Origin: BJGV01 sp964196335
GTDB taxonomy: Bacteria; Pseudomonadota; Gammaproteobacteria; Burkholderiales; Nitrosomonadaceae
DNA: 64,000 bases
Reading direction: 5' to 3'
Assembly: GCA_965238155.1 (NCBI GenBank)
Contig: OZ250175.1
Location: 124,001-188,000, forward strand
Every line of letters starts with the position of its first letter. Within the stretch, counting starts at the first letter, position 1. A program made the position numbers and the translations under genes. Of the stretch, positions 40,348 to 49,139 are shown in pieces. The notes under the pieces were generated by a model. It saw nothing but the letters and a program-made list of their open reading frames with translations. It was not told where the DNA came from and did no database searches.

Positions 40348-41280
40348 ATGTCACTGTCCATTCCTACAAAAATCGTTATTGCTACACGTGAAAGTGCGCT
40401 CGCTCTATGGCAAGCAGAATTTATCAAGCGTTGGCTGATAGAATTATACCCACAATGTAAAATTAGTATACTTGGCATGACTACACGCGGTGACCAAATA
40501 CTAAATACTTCACTCTCAAAAATTGGTGGCAAGGGTTTGTTCATAAAGGAATTAGAGCAATCAATGGCAGAAGGTCGTGCGGATATTGCTGTACATTCAA
40601 TGAAAGACGTACCCATGAACATGCCTTCAGGATTCGTATTGGCTGCTATTGCTGAACGTGAAGACCCACGAGATGCCTTTGTCTCGAATCAGTACATAAG
40701 CCTTGACGCGCTACCTGATGGCAGCGTGATAGGTACTTCGAGCCTACGACGTGAAAGCCAATTACGCGCTCGCTTCCCTTATTTACAAGTACAGCCGTTA
40801 CGAGGTAATGTACAGACACGGTTGCGCAAACTGGATGAAGGACAATATGCGGCTATAATTTTGGCGGCAGCAGGACTGAAGCGACTGGGTCTGGCTGATC
40901 GTATTACTACAGCATTAAGTCCTGAGCTAAGTCTGCCGGCAGTTGGGCAGGGGGCGCTTGGAGTAGAATGTCTTTCTGAAAGAACTGACTTAATAAAACT
41001 CATGCAGCCACTACACCACATCAAAACTGCGCAGTGTGTGGAATCAGAACGCGCCATGAGCCGAGAACTGGGAGGGAGCTGTCAGGTACCCCTTGGGGGC
41101 TTCGCAGAAATTATCGAGGAAAAGTTACTATTGCGCGGATTCGTTGCCAGTCCTGACGGATCTCGGATGCTAAGTAAACAATTGAGCGGAAAACCAGCAA
41201 CAGGTAAAACTATGGGTATACACCTGGCACAGGATTTAAAGGCGCAAGGTGCAGATGAAATTCTAGCTGCGCTTAAATGA
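40348..41280 (+). CDS. hemC: Porphobilinogen deaminase
   Basis: The 310-residue enzyme joins four porphobilinogens into hydroxymethylbilane. ATRESALALWQA, KGLFIKELEQ and VHSMKDVP (with the catalytic aspartate D87) are conserved, and C245 in GGSCQVPLGG anchors the dipyrromethane cofactor. It is normally followed by hemD; here the next gene is hemX. It has no visible SD. Confidence 0.97.
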   Translation: MSLSIPTKIVIATRESALALWQAEFIKRWLIELYPQCKISILGMTTRGDQILNTSLSKIGGKGLFIKELEQSMAEGRADIAVHSMKDVPMNMPSGFVLAAIAEREDPRDAFVSNQYISLDALPDGSVIGTSSLRRESQLRARFPYLQVQPLRGNVQTRLRKLDEGQYAAIILAAAGLKRLGLADRITTALSPELSLPAVGQGALGVECLSERTDLIKLMQPLHHIKTAQCVESERAMSRELGGSCQVPLGGFAEIIEEKLLLRGFVASPDGSRMLSKQLSGKPATGKTMGIHLAQDLKAQGADEILAALK

Positions 41281-41446
41281 TTAATCGTCTACATAAAGAA
41301 TGTTTTTCTTGATAAATATGTAAAGTAAACCATATTGTGCTGAGATTTGTGCAATAAAAAGTACTCTGACAATTTTAAGTTTCTGAAAATAAAATTTTCA
41401 AATTATATTTTGGTAACAACTGAACTAACCTTCCTTTAAATAAACT

Positions 41447-42844
41447 ATGAGTAAAGAAATCCGACCAGATATTGCTGAGAAATCACAGGTAGCTGATAAG
41501 CCACAAGCTACTGGTAAATCAAAGAGTCTGCGTAACGGTATTATTTTTCTATTATGTGCCGTTATGGCTGCTGCTGCCGTTGCAGCATGGCAGTGGTATG
41601 AGGCTAGTAATAAAATTAAAGGCTTACAACAAAAATTTGAAAACCGATTGCTAGAAGTAGATTCATCGATTGAAAAACGATTGGCAGAAGTAGATTCATC
41701 TGAAGAATTACGTAATATTTCTGACGAGGTAAGAAAAAAACGAGAGGAAACAGATACCAGATTTAAGTTGCTTGAAGCTGACTTAACTGAATCTATAGGT
41801 AAGCAAAAGATACTGGAGGGACTTTACCAAGACCTTGCCCCTAATCGTAATGAAACGATAATGGAAGAAGTCGAGCAACTGTTACTTATTGCAAATCAGC
41901 AGCTACGACTGGCAAACAATGTAAAATCTGCCATAGTCGCAATGCAAGAGGCTGATGTAAGATTGCAACGCATTAACCACCCACAAATATCTCATCTACA
42001 AAGTGTTCTGGCAAAGGACATGGATCTACTAAAAGCTGTACCGAAAGTAGATACTGTGGGTATTGGCCTAAGTATCGATAGCCTTGCTGAAACAATAGAT
42101 CAATTACCACTGGCAATGGAAGAGGCTCTCCCGCCAAAAACTAACGATGCTTCTCATAAACCTCAGACATCGGGAGGAATGCTAGGAATGCTACAAGACT
42201 TCTTGCTGGAGATTTGGACCGATATTAAAAAATTAGTGCGCATTGAACATGTAGGTAAGCAAGATATACCGCCGCCATCACATTCATATTTTCTTCGTGA
42301 GAACCTGAAATTACGTCTATTGGCAGCACATAACGCTCTGCTTGCTCGTAATGCCATAAACTTTAAAGCTTATCTTAAAACTTCTATTGAATGGATCAAT
42401 AAACATTTCAATAATAAATCTAAGCTCGGCATCAGTATGCTAGAAACTTTAAGCCAATTACATAGTAACGAAATTGCCATTGATTTACCTAATATCTCAA
42501 CAAGCTATGATGCGGTACGTGAGTACCGTCTTGCCACCAAAAAGGAAACAGTAAATTCATCAATCAACTCTAAAATAGCCGAACAAAAACAAGCTGAAGA
42601 CGAGGAAAATGCGCTTCTCCTGGCAGAAAAAGCAGAAGCAGAGGCTAAGGCTAAGGAAGCAGAGGCTAAGGCTAAGGAAGCAGAAGCTAAGGCCAAGGAG
42701 GAAGCAGAAGTGGTAAAGAATACAGAAAAAGAAGCTAAATTAGAAGAGGAAGTGGGAGGAGAAGCAGTAATGGAAGCAGAAACAAGAGAAAGAGTGGATG
42801 TAGAAGCGATAATAGAAGAGGAAGCAGGAGGGGGAAATAGATGA
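41447..42844 (+). CDS. hemX: HemX-like membrane protein with acidic tail
   Basis: The 465-residue product has a cytosolic N-terminus, one membrane helix (about 30-50), a coiled-coil region (55-125) and the HemX domain (EEVEQLLLIANQQLRLANN onward to about 345). The last 90 residues are a low-complexity tail of alanine, lysine and glutamate built on three perfect or near-perfect 21-base repeats (42638-42700), then very acidic. HemX often follows or is fused to HemD; its function (membrane organiser of heme enzymes) is not firm. The stop overlaps the hemY start by four bases. Confidence 0.9.
   Translation: MSKEIRPDIAEKSQVADKPQATGKSKSLRNGIIFLLCAVMAAAAVAAWQWYEASNKIKGLQQKFENRLLEVDSSIEKRLAEVDSSEELRNISDEVRKKREETDTRFKLLEADLTESIGKQKILEGLYQDLAPNRNETIMEEVEQLLLIANQQLRLANNVKSAIVAMQEADVRLQRINHPQISHLQSVLAKDMDLLKAVPKVDTVGIGLSIDSLAETIDQLPLAMEEALPPKTNDASHKPQTSGGMLGMLQDFLLEIWTDIKKLVRIEHVGKQDIPPPSHSYFLRENLKLRLLAAHNALLARNAINFKAYLKTSIEWINKHFNNKSKLGISMLETLSQLHSNEIAIDLPNISTSYDAVREYRLATKKETVNSSINSKIAEQKQAEDEENALLLAEKAEAEAKAKEAEAKAKEAEAKAKEEAEVVKNTEKEAKLEEEVGGEAVMEAETRERVDVEAIIEEEAGGGNR
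42638..42700 (+). repeat. 21-bp tandem repeat, three copies
   Basis: Copies start at 42638, 42659 and 42680. The first two are identical and the third differs at three bases. Each encodes AEAKAKE in the tail of HemX. Such in-frame repeats can change copy number by slippage without breaking the gene. Confidence 0.92.
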
Positions 42845-44100
42845 AACTTGTTTTCTGGCTACTGACATTAATTGTAGCTGCAGGAGTAATCGCGTTTGCA
42901 GCTAAATATAATAGCGGATTTGTGTTACTGGTAGCACAAGAATACCGTATTGAACTTTCACTCAATATACTATTGGTGTTATTAATTGCATTATTTTTTA
43001 TTTGCTATTTTATAGTAAGACTTATAATCGCTACTTTGCGATTACCAACAAAGGTACGTGAATTCCGAATACGAAAAAGTCATGAAGCGGCACACGTAGC
43101 CTTACTTAATGGGATGAAAGAGTTCTTGGAAGGACGTTATACCAAGGCTGAAAAGACTGCTAACAAAGCACTGAAATTTAAAGAATCTTCTGAATTTATT
43201 GCAATTAATGCTGCCATTGCAGCGCGTTCTGCCCACGAGCTGGGTAAATATTCTCAACGTGATGAATTTATTAACGTATTAGAAAACAAAGCTCCCGATG
43301 AAAAGGCTTTACGTGTTATTACAAAAGCTGAGCTGTTACTGGATGAGAACCATTATGAAGAAGCACTAAAGATTTTACACACCTTGGATACCGTGGAGAA
43401 AAATCAGCAAAACGCAATACTCCGGTTAGAACTAAAAGCACAACAGCAAGCCAATAATTGGGAAAAAGTATTAGATCTGGTTGACCAGCTGACGAAACAT
43501 AATTCTTTGAATAAAACATTGGCTGAGGAATTACGACATCGCGCCCATCTGGAAAACTTTAAGAATATTGCATGGAATAAACAATCGCTTCAGAGATACT
43601 GGAGGAATATGCCTTCAGTGGAAAAGGAAAATAATACGATTGCTTATTTTGGAGCACAGGCACACATTTCGTTAGGCGACTGTACAACAACTCATCAAAT
43701 CATTGAAAAAAGCTTAAATAAACATTGGAACTCTGAATTGGTCAGTATCTATGCCGATTGCATGAAGGGTAATGTAACAAGACAGATTGAATATGCAGAA
43801 ACATGGTGGTTGAAGTTCTATCCGAATGATTTTAATTTATTACTTACTCTGGGAAAGCTTTGCATAAGATGTGAGCTATGGGGTAAAGCACAGAACTATT
43901 TGGAAGCAAGTATTGCGATAAAATCCAGTTACGAAGCTCATCTCATGTTAGCTCTACTAAATGAAAAAATTGGCAAACCTGAGATAGCCAAAGATCATTA
44001 TACTAAAGGGCTTAAAGCATCCCAAAATCCGGAGTCAGGAAAATTATCAGGTAAAATTCTTGATACTACTCCTGCTAAGCTTTTGATCAATAAGGACTGA
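42841..44100 (+). CDS. hemY: HemY N-domain TPR membrane protein
   Basis: The 419-residue product has two N-terminal membrane helices (about 1-20 and 38-62) with the HemY_N region (RLPTKVREFRIRKSHEAAHVALLNGMKE is its linker area at about 62-90), followed by TPR-like helices to the end. It is the heme-cluster HemY of proteobacteria, not the protoporphyrinogen oxidase of that name. The start ATGA overlaps hemX, so they are translated together. Confidence 0.93.
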   Translation: MKLVFWLLTLIVAAGVIAFAAKYNSGFVLLVAQEYRIELSLNILLVLLIALFFICYFIVRLIIATLRLPTKVREFRIRKSHEAAHVALLNGMKEFLEGRYTKAEKTANKALKFKESSEFIAINAAIAARSAHELGKYSQRDEFINVLENKAPDEKALRVITKAELLLDENHYEEALKILHTLDTVEKNQQNAILRLELKAQQQANNWEKVLDLVDQLTKHNSLNKTLAEELRHRAHLENFKNIAWNKQSLQRYWRNMPSVEKENNTIAYFGAQAHISLGDCTTTHQIIEKSLNKHWNSELVSIYADCMKGNVTRQIEYAETWWLKFYPNDFNLLLTLGKLCIRCELWGKAQNYLEASIAIKSSYEAHLMLALLNEKIGKPEIAKDHYTKGLKASQNPESGKLSGKILDTTPAKLLINKD

Positions 44101-44161
44101 TTTCATTAAAAGATTGCGGTCATCCAGCTTACGATCTCATATAAGAGAAAAGACATCGATC

Positions 44162-45202
44162 TTATAATTTTGTACTAGCCGGAGAAGCAGTAAATGCATC
44201 TGAAAAAAACTCACCTTCCGGCAAGTTACGACGACTGATAAAATCTTTGCGGGCTGCTCCGACCATTACTGGCGATCCACAAGCATATACTTGATATCCG
44301 GAAAGACTATCAAAATCTTCTAATACAGCCTGATGCACTAACCCGGTTCTTCCATGCCAGCCATCTGTCTGTAACGCTTCCGATAAAACCGGAATAAAAC
44401 AAATATTGTCATGTTTTTGTTGCCAGCTTCCAGCCAGATCAGCTAAATACAGATCGGCTTTAGTGCGGACACCCCAGTAGAGAACCATATGCCGATCGTT
44501 TCCACGTGTCTCGGCAATATGAAAAACATGCTCAAGAATACTTTTAACCGGCGCGAAACCAGTGCCACTTGCAACAAATATAATCGGTTTGTCTGAATCC
44601 TCACGTAGAAAGAATGTCCCAAGTGGCCCCTCGAAATGCAGAATATCTTTTTCCTTCATACCTGAGAATGTATGTTCGGCAAAAACGCCGCCCGGATAAT
44701 TACGTACATGAAGTTGTAACAATTCATCGTCATGCGGAGCATTCGCCAAGGAAAAACTTCTACGTTTACCGTCTTTCATCAGAATGTCGATATATTGCCC
44801 CGCAAGAAACTGCAATCGCTCATTTGTTGGTAGCTTTAGAGAAATGATCATGACATCGGATGCTACCCGCTCCATTTTTTGTACTCGACATGGAAGCTTC
44901 CTAACTTTTATATCTTTAACCGCGCCGATTTCGCGACACTCAATCACTAATTCAGATAATGGTAAGGCACAACAAAACAGTGCTATACCTGTCTGTTTCT
45001 CTACTTCAGTTAGCGTATTATCATTATGCCTGCCAAAATCTACCTTTCCCTGTATGATTTTGCCTTTGCAAGTACCACAAGCACCATTACGACAACCATA
45101 TGGAAGTGGAAAACCCTCTCGTAATGCAGCTTGAAGAACAGTTTCTCCGGTTTCTGCATTGAAAACGTGGCCACTGGGATTAATAGTGATTCGATAAGAC
45201 AT
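44162..45202 (-). CDS. 2Fe-2S/FAD oxidoreductase (AscD-like)
   Basis: The 346-residue product begins with a plant-type ferredoxin domain (C-x4-C-x2-C in YGCRNGACGTCKGKI, last cysteine in ALFCCALP). It continues with a ferredoxin-NADP reductase-type FAD domain (RRSFSLANAP) and NAD domain (FVASGTGFAPVKSILEH, then YACGSPVMVGAAR). It passes electrons from NAD(P)H to an unknown partner. The CDP-6-deoxy-glucoseen reductase annotation often given is only by similarity. It is transcribed away from the SDR gene, 50 bases apart. Confidence 0.9.
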   Translation of the reverse strand: MSYRITINPSGHVFNAETGETVLQAALREGFPLPYGCRNGACGTCKGKIIQGKVDFGRHNDNTLTEVEKQTGIALFCCALPLSELVIECREIGAVKDIKVRKLPCRVQKMERVASDVMIISLKLPTNERLQFLAGQYIDILMKDGKRRSFSLANAPHDDELLQLHVRNYPGGVFAEHTFSGMKEKDILHFEGPLGTFFLREDSDKPIIFVASGTGFAPVKSILEHVFHIAETRGNDRHMVLYWGVRTKADLYLADLAGSWQQKHDNICFIPVLSEALQTDGWHGRTGLVHQAVLEDFDSLSGYQVYACGSPVMVGAARKDFISRRNLPEGEFFSDAFTASPASTKL

Positions 45203-45252
45203 CGGATTATTGACAGGTCAACAAAAAACTAACGGAAAAAATATAAGTTACT

Positions 45253-46158
45253 ATGAAACAAACACTTTTACTTATCGGATGCGGTGATATTGCTTTACGC
45301 TCTGCTCCGTTGTTACGTACTCACTACCGGCTAATAGGCCTATGTCACCATTTGGAAAACGCCCCCCGGCTTCGCCAACATGGAATTACTCCCGTATTTG
45401 GTGATCTCGACTGCCCTAAGACCCTTAATAAACTCGCAGGAATAGCTCATGCTGTATTACATTTAGCACCACCACCCAATCATGGAAAACGAGATATACG
45501 TACCGCCAATCTATTGGCATCACTGACAAAACGACCAGCTGCAAATAAGATAATTTTACCACAACGGTTAATCTACATCAGTACCAGCGGTGTATACGGT
45601 GATTGCAATGGTGCCTTAACAGACGAGACATGCCCAATCAAACCACGTATAGATCGCTCAATACGTCGAGCCGATGCAGAAAAACAGGTACGTAATTGGG
45701 GCTTACGAAATTATGTAAGCGTATCAATTCTACGTGTACCAGGGATTTATGCTGCCGAGCGTTTGCCATTGAAACGCTTACATGAAGGTGCCCCGGTGCT
45801 GCTTCCGGAAGACGATTGTTATACTAACAGTATCCATGCTGATGATCTTGTACATATTATCTTTGCAGCATTACGCTACGCAAAACCAGGAAGGGTTTAC
45901 AATGCTTGCGATGACTCAAACTTAAAGATGGGTGAATATTTCGACCTGATTGCTGATTTCTTTGATATACCACGCCCGCCTCGTATTGCTCGTGTCAATG
46001 CCTATAAGCATATTTCGAATAGTATGTTGTCATTTATGAAGGAATCAAAGCGGCTAATGAATATACGTATAAAAAATGAGCTGCATATAAATCTTCGTTA
46101 CCCCACCGTAGCCAAAGGTATTTCTGCAGATAAAGCAGCCAATCCAGAAAGCAGGTAA
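45253..46158 (+). CDS. NAD-dependent epimerase/dehydratase family protein
   Basis: The 301-residue product has the Rossmann start LLIGCGDIALRSAPLL, in which GCGDIA replaces the usual GxxGxxG, as in YeeZ-like proteins. RLIYISTSGVYGDCNG follows, but the YxxxK pair is not evident. Functions of this group are unknown. It is the first gene of a plus-strand set with cutA, dsbD and the thioredoxin gene, with gaps of about 30 bases. Confidence 0.85.
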   Translation: MKQTLLLIGCGDIALRSAPLLRTHYRLIGLCHHLENAPRLRQHGITPVFGDLDCPKTLNKLAGIAHAVLHLAPPPNHGKRDIRTANLLASLTKRPAANKIILPQRLIYISTSGVYGDCNGALTDETCPIKPRIDRSIRRADAEKQVRNWGLRNYVSVSILRVPGIYAAERLPLKRLHEGAPVLLPEDDCYTNSIHADDLVHIIFAALRYAKPGRVYNACDDSNLKMGEYFDLIADFFDIPRPPRIARVNAYKHISNSMLSFMKESKRLMNIRIKNELHINLRYPTVAKGISADKAANPESR

Positions 46159-46186
46159 AATTCTTCTGCCAAATTAGCAGGTTTAA

Positions 46187-46525
46187 ATGATTTCTATGAA
46201 CCCCATACTTGTTATAACTAATCTACCAGACAAAACAACTGCCTTGAAACTAGCTGAAAAATTAATTAGTAAAAAGCTAGCTGCTTGCGTTAATGTACAG
46301 GCTGAATGTACTTCATTCTATCGATGGCAAGATAAAATCGAAACTACTAGTGAACTACCAATATTTATCAAAACTTTAGCACAACACTACGCTGAAGTAG
46401 AAAAAACAATAAAAGCAATGCATTCAGACGAACTACCTGAAATTATTGCTGTCCCAATAAGCGATGGTCTACCTGCATATTTGCGGTGGATTTCAGATGA
46501 AACACTGACATCAAACAAAAATTAA
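46187..46525 (+). CDS. cutA: Divalent cation tolerance protein CutA
   Basis: The 112-residue product is a CutA1 trimer subunit. VITNLPDKTTALKLAEKLI, KLAACVNV and the SFYRWQDKIE block are conserved, and the PEIIAVPI strand is near the end. Copper tolerance in E. coli was linked to this locus, though the next gene dsbD accounts for part of it. An ATG four codons into the frame (MNPILV) is an equal start candidate. Confidence 0.95.
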   Translation: MISMNPILVITNLPDKTTALKLAEKLISKKLAACVNVQAECTSFYRWQDKIETTSELPIFIKTLAQHYAEVEKTIKAMHSDELPEIIAVPISDGLPAYLRWISDETLTSNKN

Positions 46526-46540
46526 ATATGCCGGCTTCCT

Positions 46541-48493
46541 ATGCACTTGATTAGATTTTTCTTATTGTTATTTTGCGTAACAAGTATCAACTCTTTTGCT
46601 GAAAAGGAAAAGTCATCAGGTATATTATCTGAATTAAAACAACTTGGTGCCAACTTTACACAAAATGAACACGAACTACTGCCGCCTGATCAGGCTTTTA
46701 AACTCACAGTTAAGGTACGTAATGCGGATACTTTGATTGCTGAATTTGAACCGACAAAAAACTATTACCTATATAAGGATAAAATTGCTTTTAAACCAGA
46801 AAGTACAGGAACATTAATAGAAAAAATTTCTCTGCCACAGGGGAAAATGAAGAATGATCCGACCTTTGGTAAAACGGAGGTATATTATAAGCCATTCCAA
46901 GCTGTAATTTCTTTGAAACGTGAGATATCAGCGTCAAACCAACTTACCCTTGCAGCCACCTATCAAGGATGTAACGAACCAATAGGTGTGTGCTATGCAC
47001 CTATAGATAAAGTAATCAAATTAACTCTTCCGGTTGCAAAAGCTGCGGTTGGGGTGATAGCAGATTCAGTAAGTAATGATGCAACTGCAGCAACTGATTT
47101 TATAAGGACAAAACAAGCAGACCCTACATCAGAATTATTCCGGCTCTCAGACAACCGGCGCTCTGTTGAGTCTGAATCAATAAAAATTAACAAGATGTTT
47201 GAGGGCGGTAATTTCTGGTTAATCCTTACAAGTTTCTTTGGAATTGGCCTTTTGCTTTCCTTTACACCCTGCGTATTCCCCATGTTTCCAATTTTGTCGG
47301 GAATAATTGTAAACAGAGGAAAACATCTTACTAAAAGCCATGGATTTATCCTGGCACTGGCCTATGTTATGGGGATGTCTCTCACTTATTCTGCTGCAGG
47401 AGTAGCCGCCGGACTCTCTGGTGCAATGCTATCAGCTGCTCTGCAGAATGCCTGGGTGCTAGGAGGCTTTGCACTTGTATTTGTTACTTTGTCTCTGTCC
47501 ATGTTTGGATTCTATGAGCTGCAGTTACCAAGCTCACTACAAAGCAAACTCTCTGAAGAGGCAGGACATTTAAAAGGTGGACATTTAACAAGTGTATTTG
47601 GAATGGGTGCACTGTCCGCACTTATTATCGGGCCCTGTGTGGCTGCACCGTTAGCAGGGGCACTACTGTATATCAGCCAAACCCGAGATGTGGTTCTAGG
47701 TGCCTCTGCTCTATTCGCCATGGCACTAGGTATGGGTGTTCCACTTTTACTTCTGGGCGCATCTGCTGGTGCATTCTTACCAAAAGCAGGACCCTGGATG
47801 GAATCAGTTAAACGTTTTTTTGGTGTTCTGCTTCTAGGTGTAGCGATCTGGTTGATATCACCGGTAGTTCCAGCAGCTATCCATATGTTGATGTGGGCTG
47901 CTCTTCTTATAATATCTGCCATTTACCTACATGCTATTGATTCTTTGCCCACGAGATCTTCCGGACTTCGTAAATTTTTAAAAGGAATTGGTATCATTGC
48001 TTTACTGTTTGGTATTGCCTTGTTAGCAGGCGTTCTGTCTGGTAGCCGTGATATTCTGCAACCTTTAGCTAAAATAAATTTAGCTGGTATCAATGAAAAT
48101 AATACTAATAAAACAAATATCATTGAATCTCAGCACCTCCCATTCCAACGGGTAAGTTCTTTGGCGGAACTTAATAAACGTATTGTTGCATCACAAAATA
48201 AATATGTAATGTTAGATTTTTATGCTGACTGGTGCATTTCATGCAAGGAAATGGAGCGGTTCACATTTACTGATGTAGAAGTAAAGAATAGGCTTAGAGA
48301 TGTAGTGTTACTACAAGTTGATGTCACTGAAGGTACAATTGATGATGAGGCTCTACTCAAGTATTTCAAACTATTCGGACCTCCTGGTATTCTGTTTTTT
48401 GACCGCCATGGTCGTGAAATTTATGACGCCAGAACCATTGGCTATCAAAACAAGGAAGACTTTCTCGCTATTCTGAATGCTGTACTAATCTAA
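46541..48493 (+). CDS. dsbD: Thiol:disulfide interchange protein DsbD
   Basis: The 650-residue inner-membrane reductant carrier has three parts. After the signal peptide comes a periplasmic immunoglobulin-like alpha domain with its cysteine pair near residues 144-151 (CNEPIGVC). The membrane beta domain has eight helices, with cysteines in FTPCVFPM and GPCVAAPLAG. The C-terminal thioredoxin gamma domain has WCISC near 564. It moves electrons from cytosolic thioredoxin to periplasmic DsbC, CcmG and others. cutA-dsbD order is conserved. Confidence 0.97.
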   Translation: MHLIRFFLLLFCVTSINSFAEKEKSSGILSELKQLGANFTQNEHELLPPDQAFKLTVKVRNADTLIAEFEPTKNYYLYKDKIAFKPESTGTLIEKISLPQGKMKNDPTFGKTEVYYKPFQAVISLKREISASNQLTLAATYQGCNEPIGVCYAPIDKVIKLTLPVAKAAVGVIADSVSNDATAATDFIRTKQADPTSELFRLSDNRRSVESESIKINKMFEGGNFWLILTSFFGIGLLLSFTPCVFPMFPILSGIIVNRGKHLTKSHGFILALAYVMGMSLTYSAAGVAAGLSGAMLSAALQNAWVLGGFALVFVTLSLSMFGFYELQLPSSLQSKLSEEAGHLKGGHLTSVFGMGALSALIIGPCVAAPLAGALLYISQTRDVVLGASALFAMALGMGVPLLLLGASAGAFLPKAGPWMESVKRFFGVLLLGVAIWLISPVVPAAIHMLMWAALLIISAIYLHAIDSLPTRSSGLRKFLKGIGIIALLFGIALLAGVLSGSRDILQPLAKINLAGINENNTNKTNIIESQHLPFQRVSSLAELNKRIVASQNKYVMLDFYADWCISCKEMERFTFTDVEVKNRLRDVVLLQVDVTEGTIDDEALLKYFKLFGPPGILFFDRHGREIYDARTIGYQNKEDFLAILNAVLI

Positions 48494-49048
48494 ATGACTA
48501 CACTTGGGAGAACATTGTTATATATAGGTGTGGCGGCACTTGCTATATTTGCCGGCTTCTTACTACAAAATACAAAAACCAGCGGCACTCCAAAACATAT
48601 GGCTCAAAATGCACCTGTAACAAATGATGGTGCAAACTTAATCCTGGCGACTACCCTACCCGACCTTCAAGGAAAAAATCAGTCTGTTTCACAGTGGAAG
48701 GGGAAAGTTCTGGTAGTAAATTTCTGGGCAACATGGTGTGAACCTTGTAGAAGAGAAATGCCAGAATTTATTGAACTTCAAGATGAGTTACGTGATCAAG
48801 GATTACTCTTTATTGGTATAGCACTGGATCAAAAAAGTAAAGTTCAACAATATAGTAAGGAAATAGGTGTCAATTATCCCGTTCTTTTAGGGGGAATTGA
48901 AGCTATGGAACTTGCAGAAGCAGCTGGTAATCGCTACGCAGTATTGCCATTTACTGTCATATTCAATCGTAACGGAGAGATCGCCAGCACCCATGTTGGC
49001 CGCATTGCACGAGACAAGCTGGAACCTATACTTAAACCTTTGTTATAA
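48494..49048 (+). CDS. TlpA/ResA-type periplasmic thioredoxin
   Basis: The 184-residue product has one N-terminal anchor (about 7-25) and a thioredoxin-like AhpC/TSA domain with C82-E-P-C85 in WATWCEPCRREMPEF. A cis-proline lies in AVLPFTVIF. It starts one base after the dsbD stop, so it is probably the DsbD-reduced partner, for example in cytochrome c maturation or for copper-site assembly. Exact target is inference. Confidence 0.93.
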   Translation: MTTLGRTLLYIGVAALAIFAGFLLQNTKTSGTPKHMAQNAPVTNDGANLILATTLPDLQGKNQSVSQWKGKVLVVNFWATWCEPCRREMPEFIELQDELRDQGLLFIGIALDQKSKVQQYSKEIGVNYPVLLGGIEAMELAEAAGNRYAVLPFTVIFNRNGEIASTHVGRIARDKLEPILKPLL

Positions 49049-49139
49049 GGCTTGGAATAACTAACGTGTCAAATTGTCCAAGTGACTATAATCACAACAA
49101 AGTATGGAATATATGTACCGGTTATATGGCCAGAATCTA

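Noticed and set aside
42505..42965. Alanine-, serine- and leucine-rich minus-strand frames opposite the hemX tail
   Set aside because: They are the complement of the purine-rich repeats and have no independent support.
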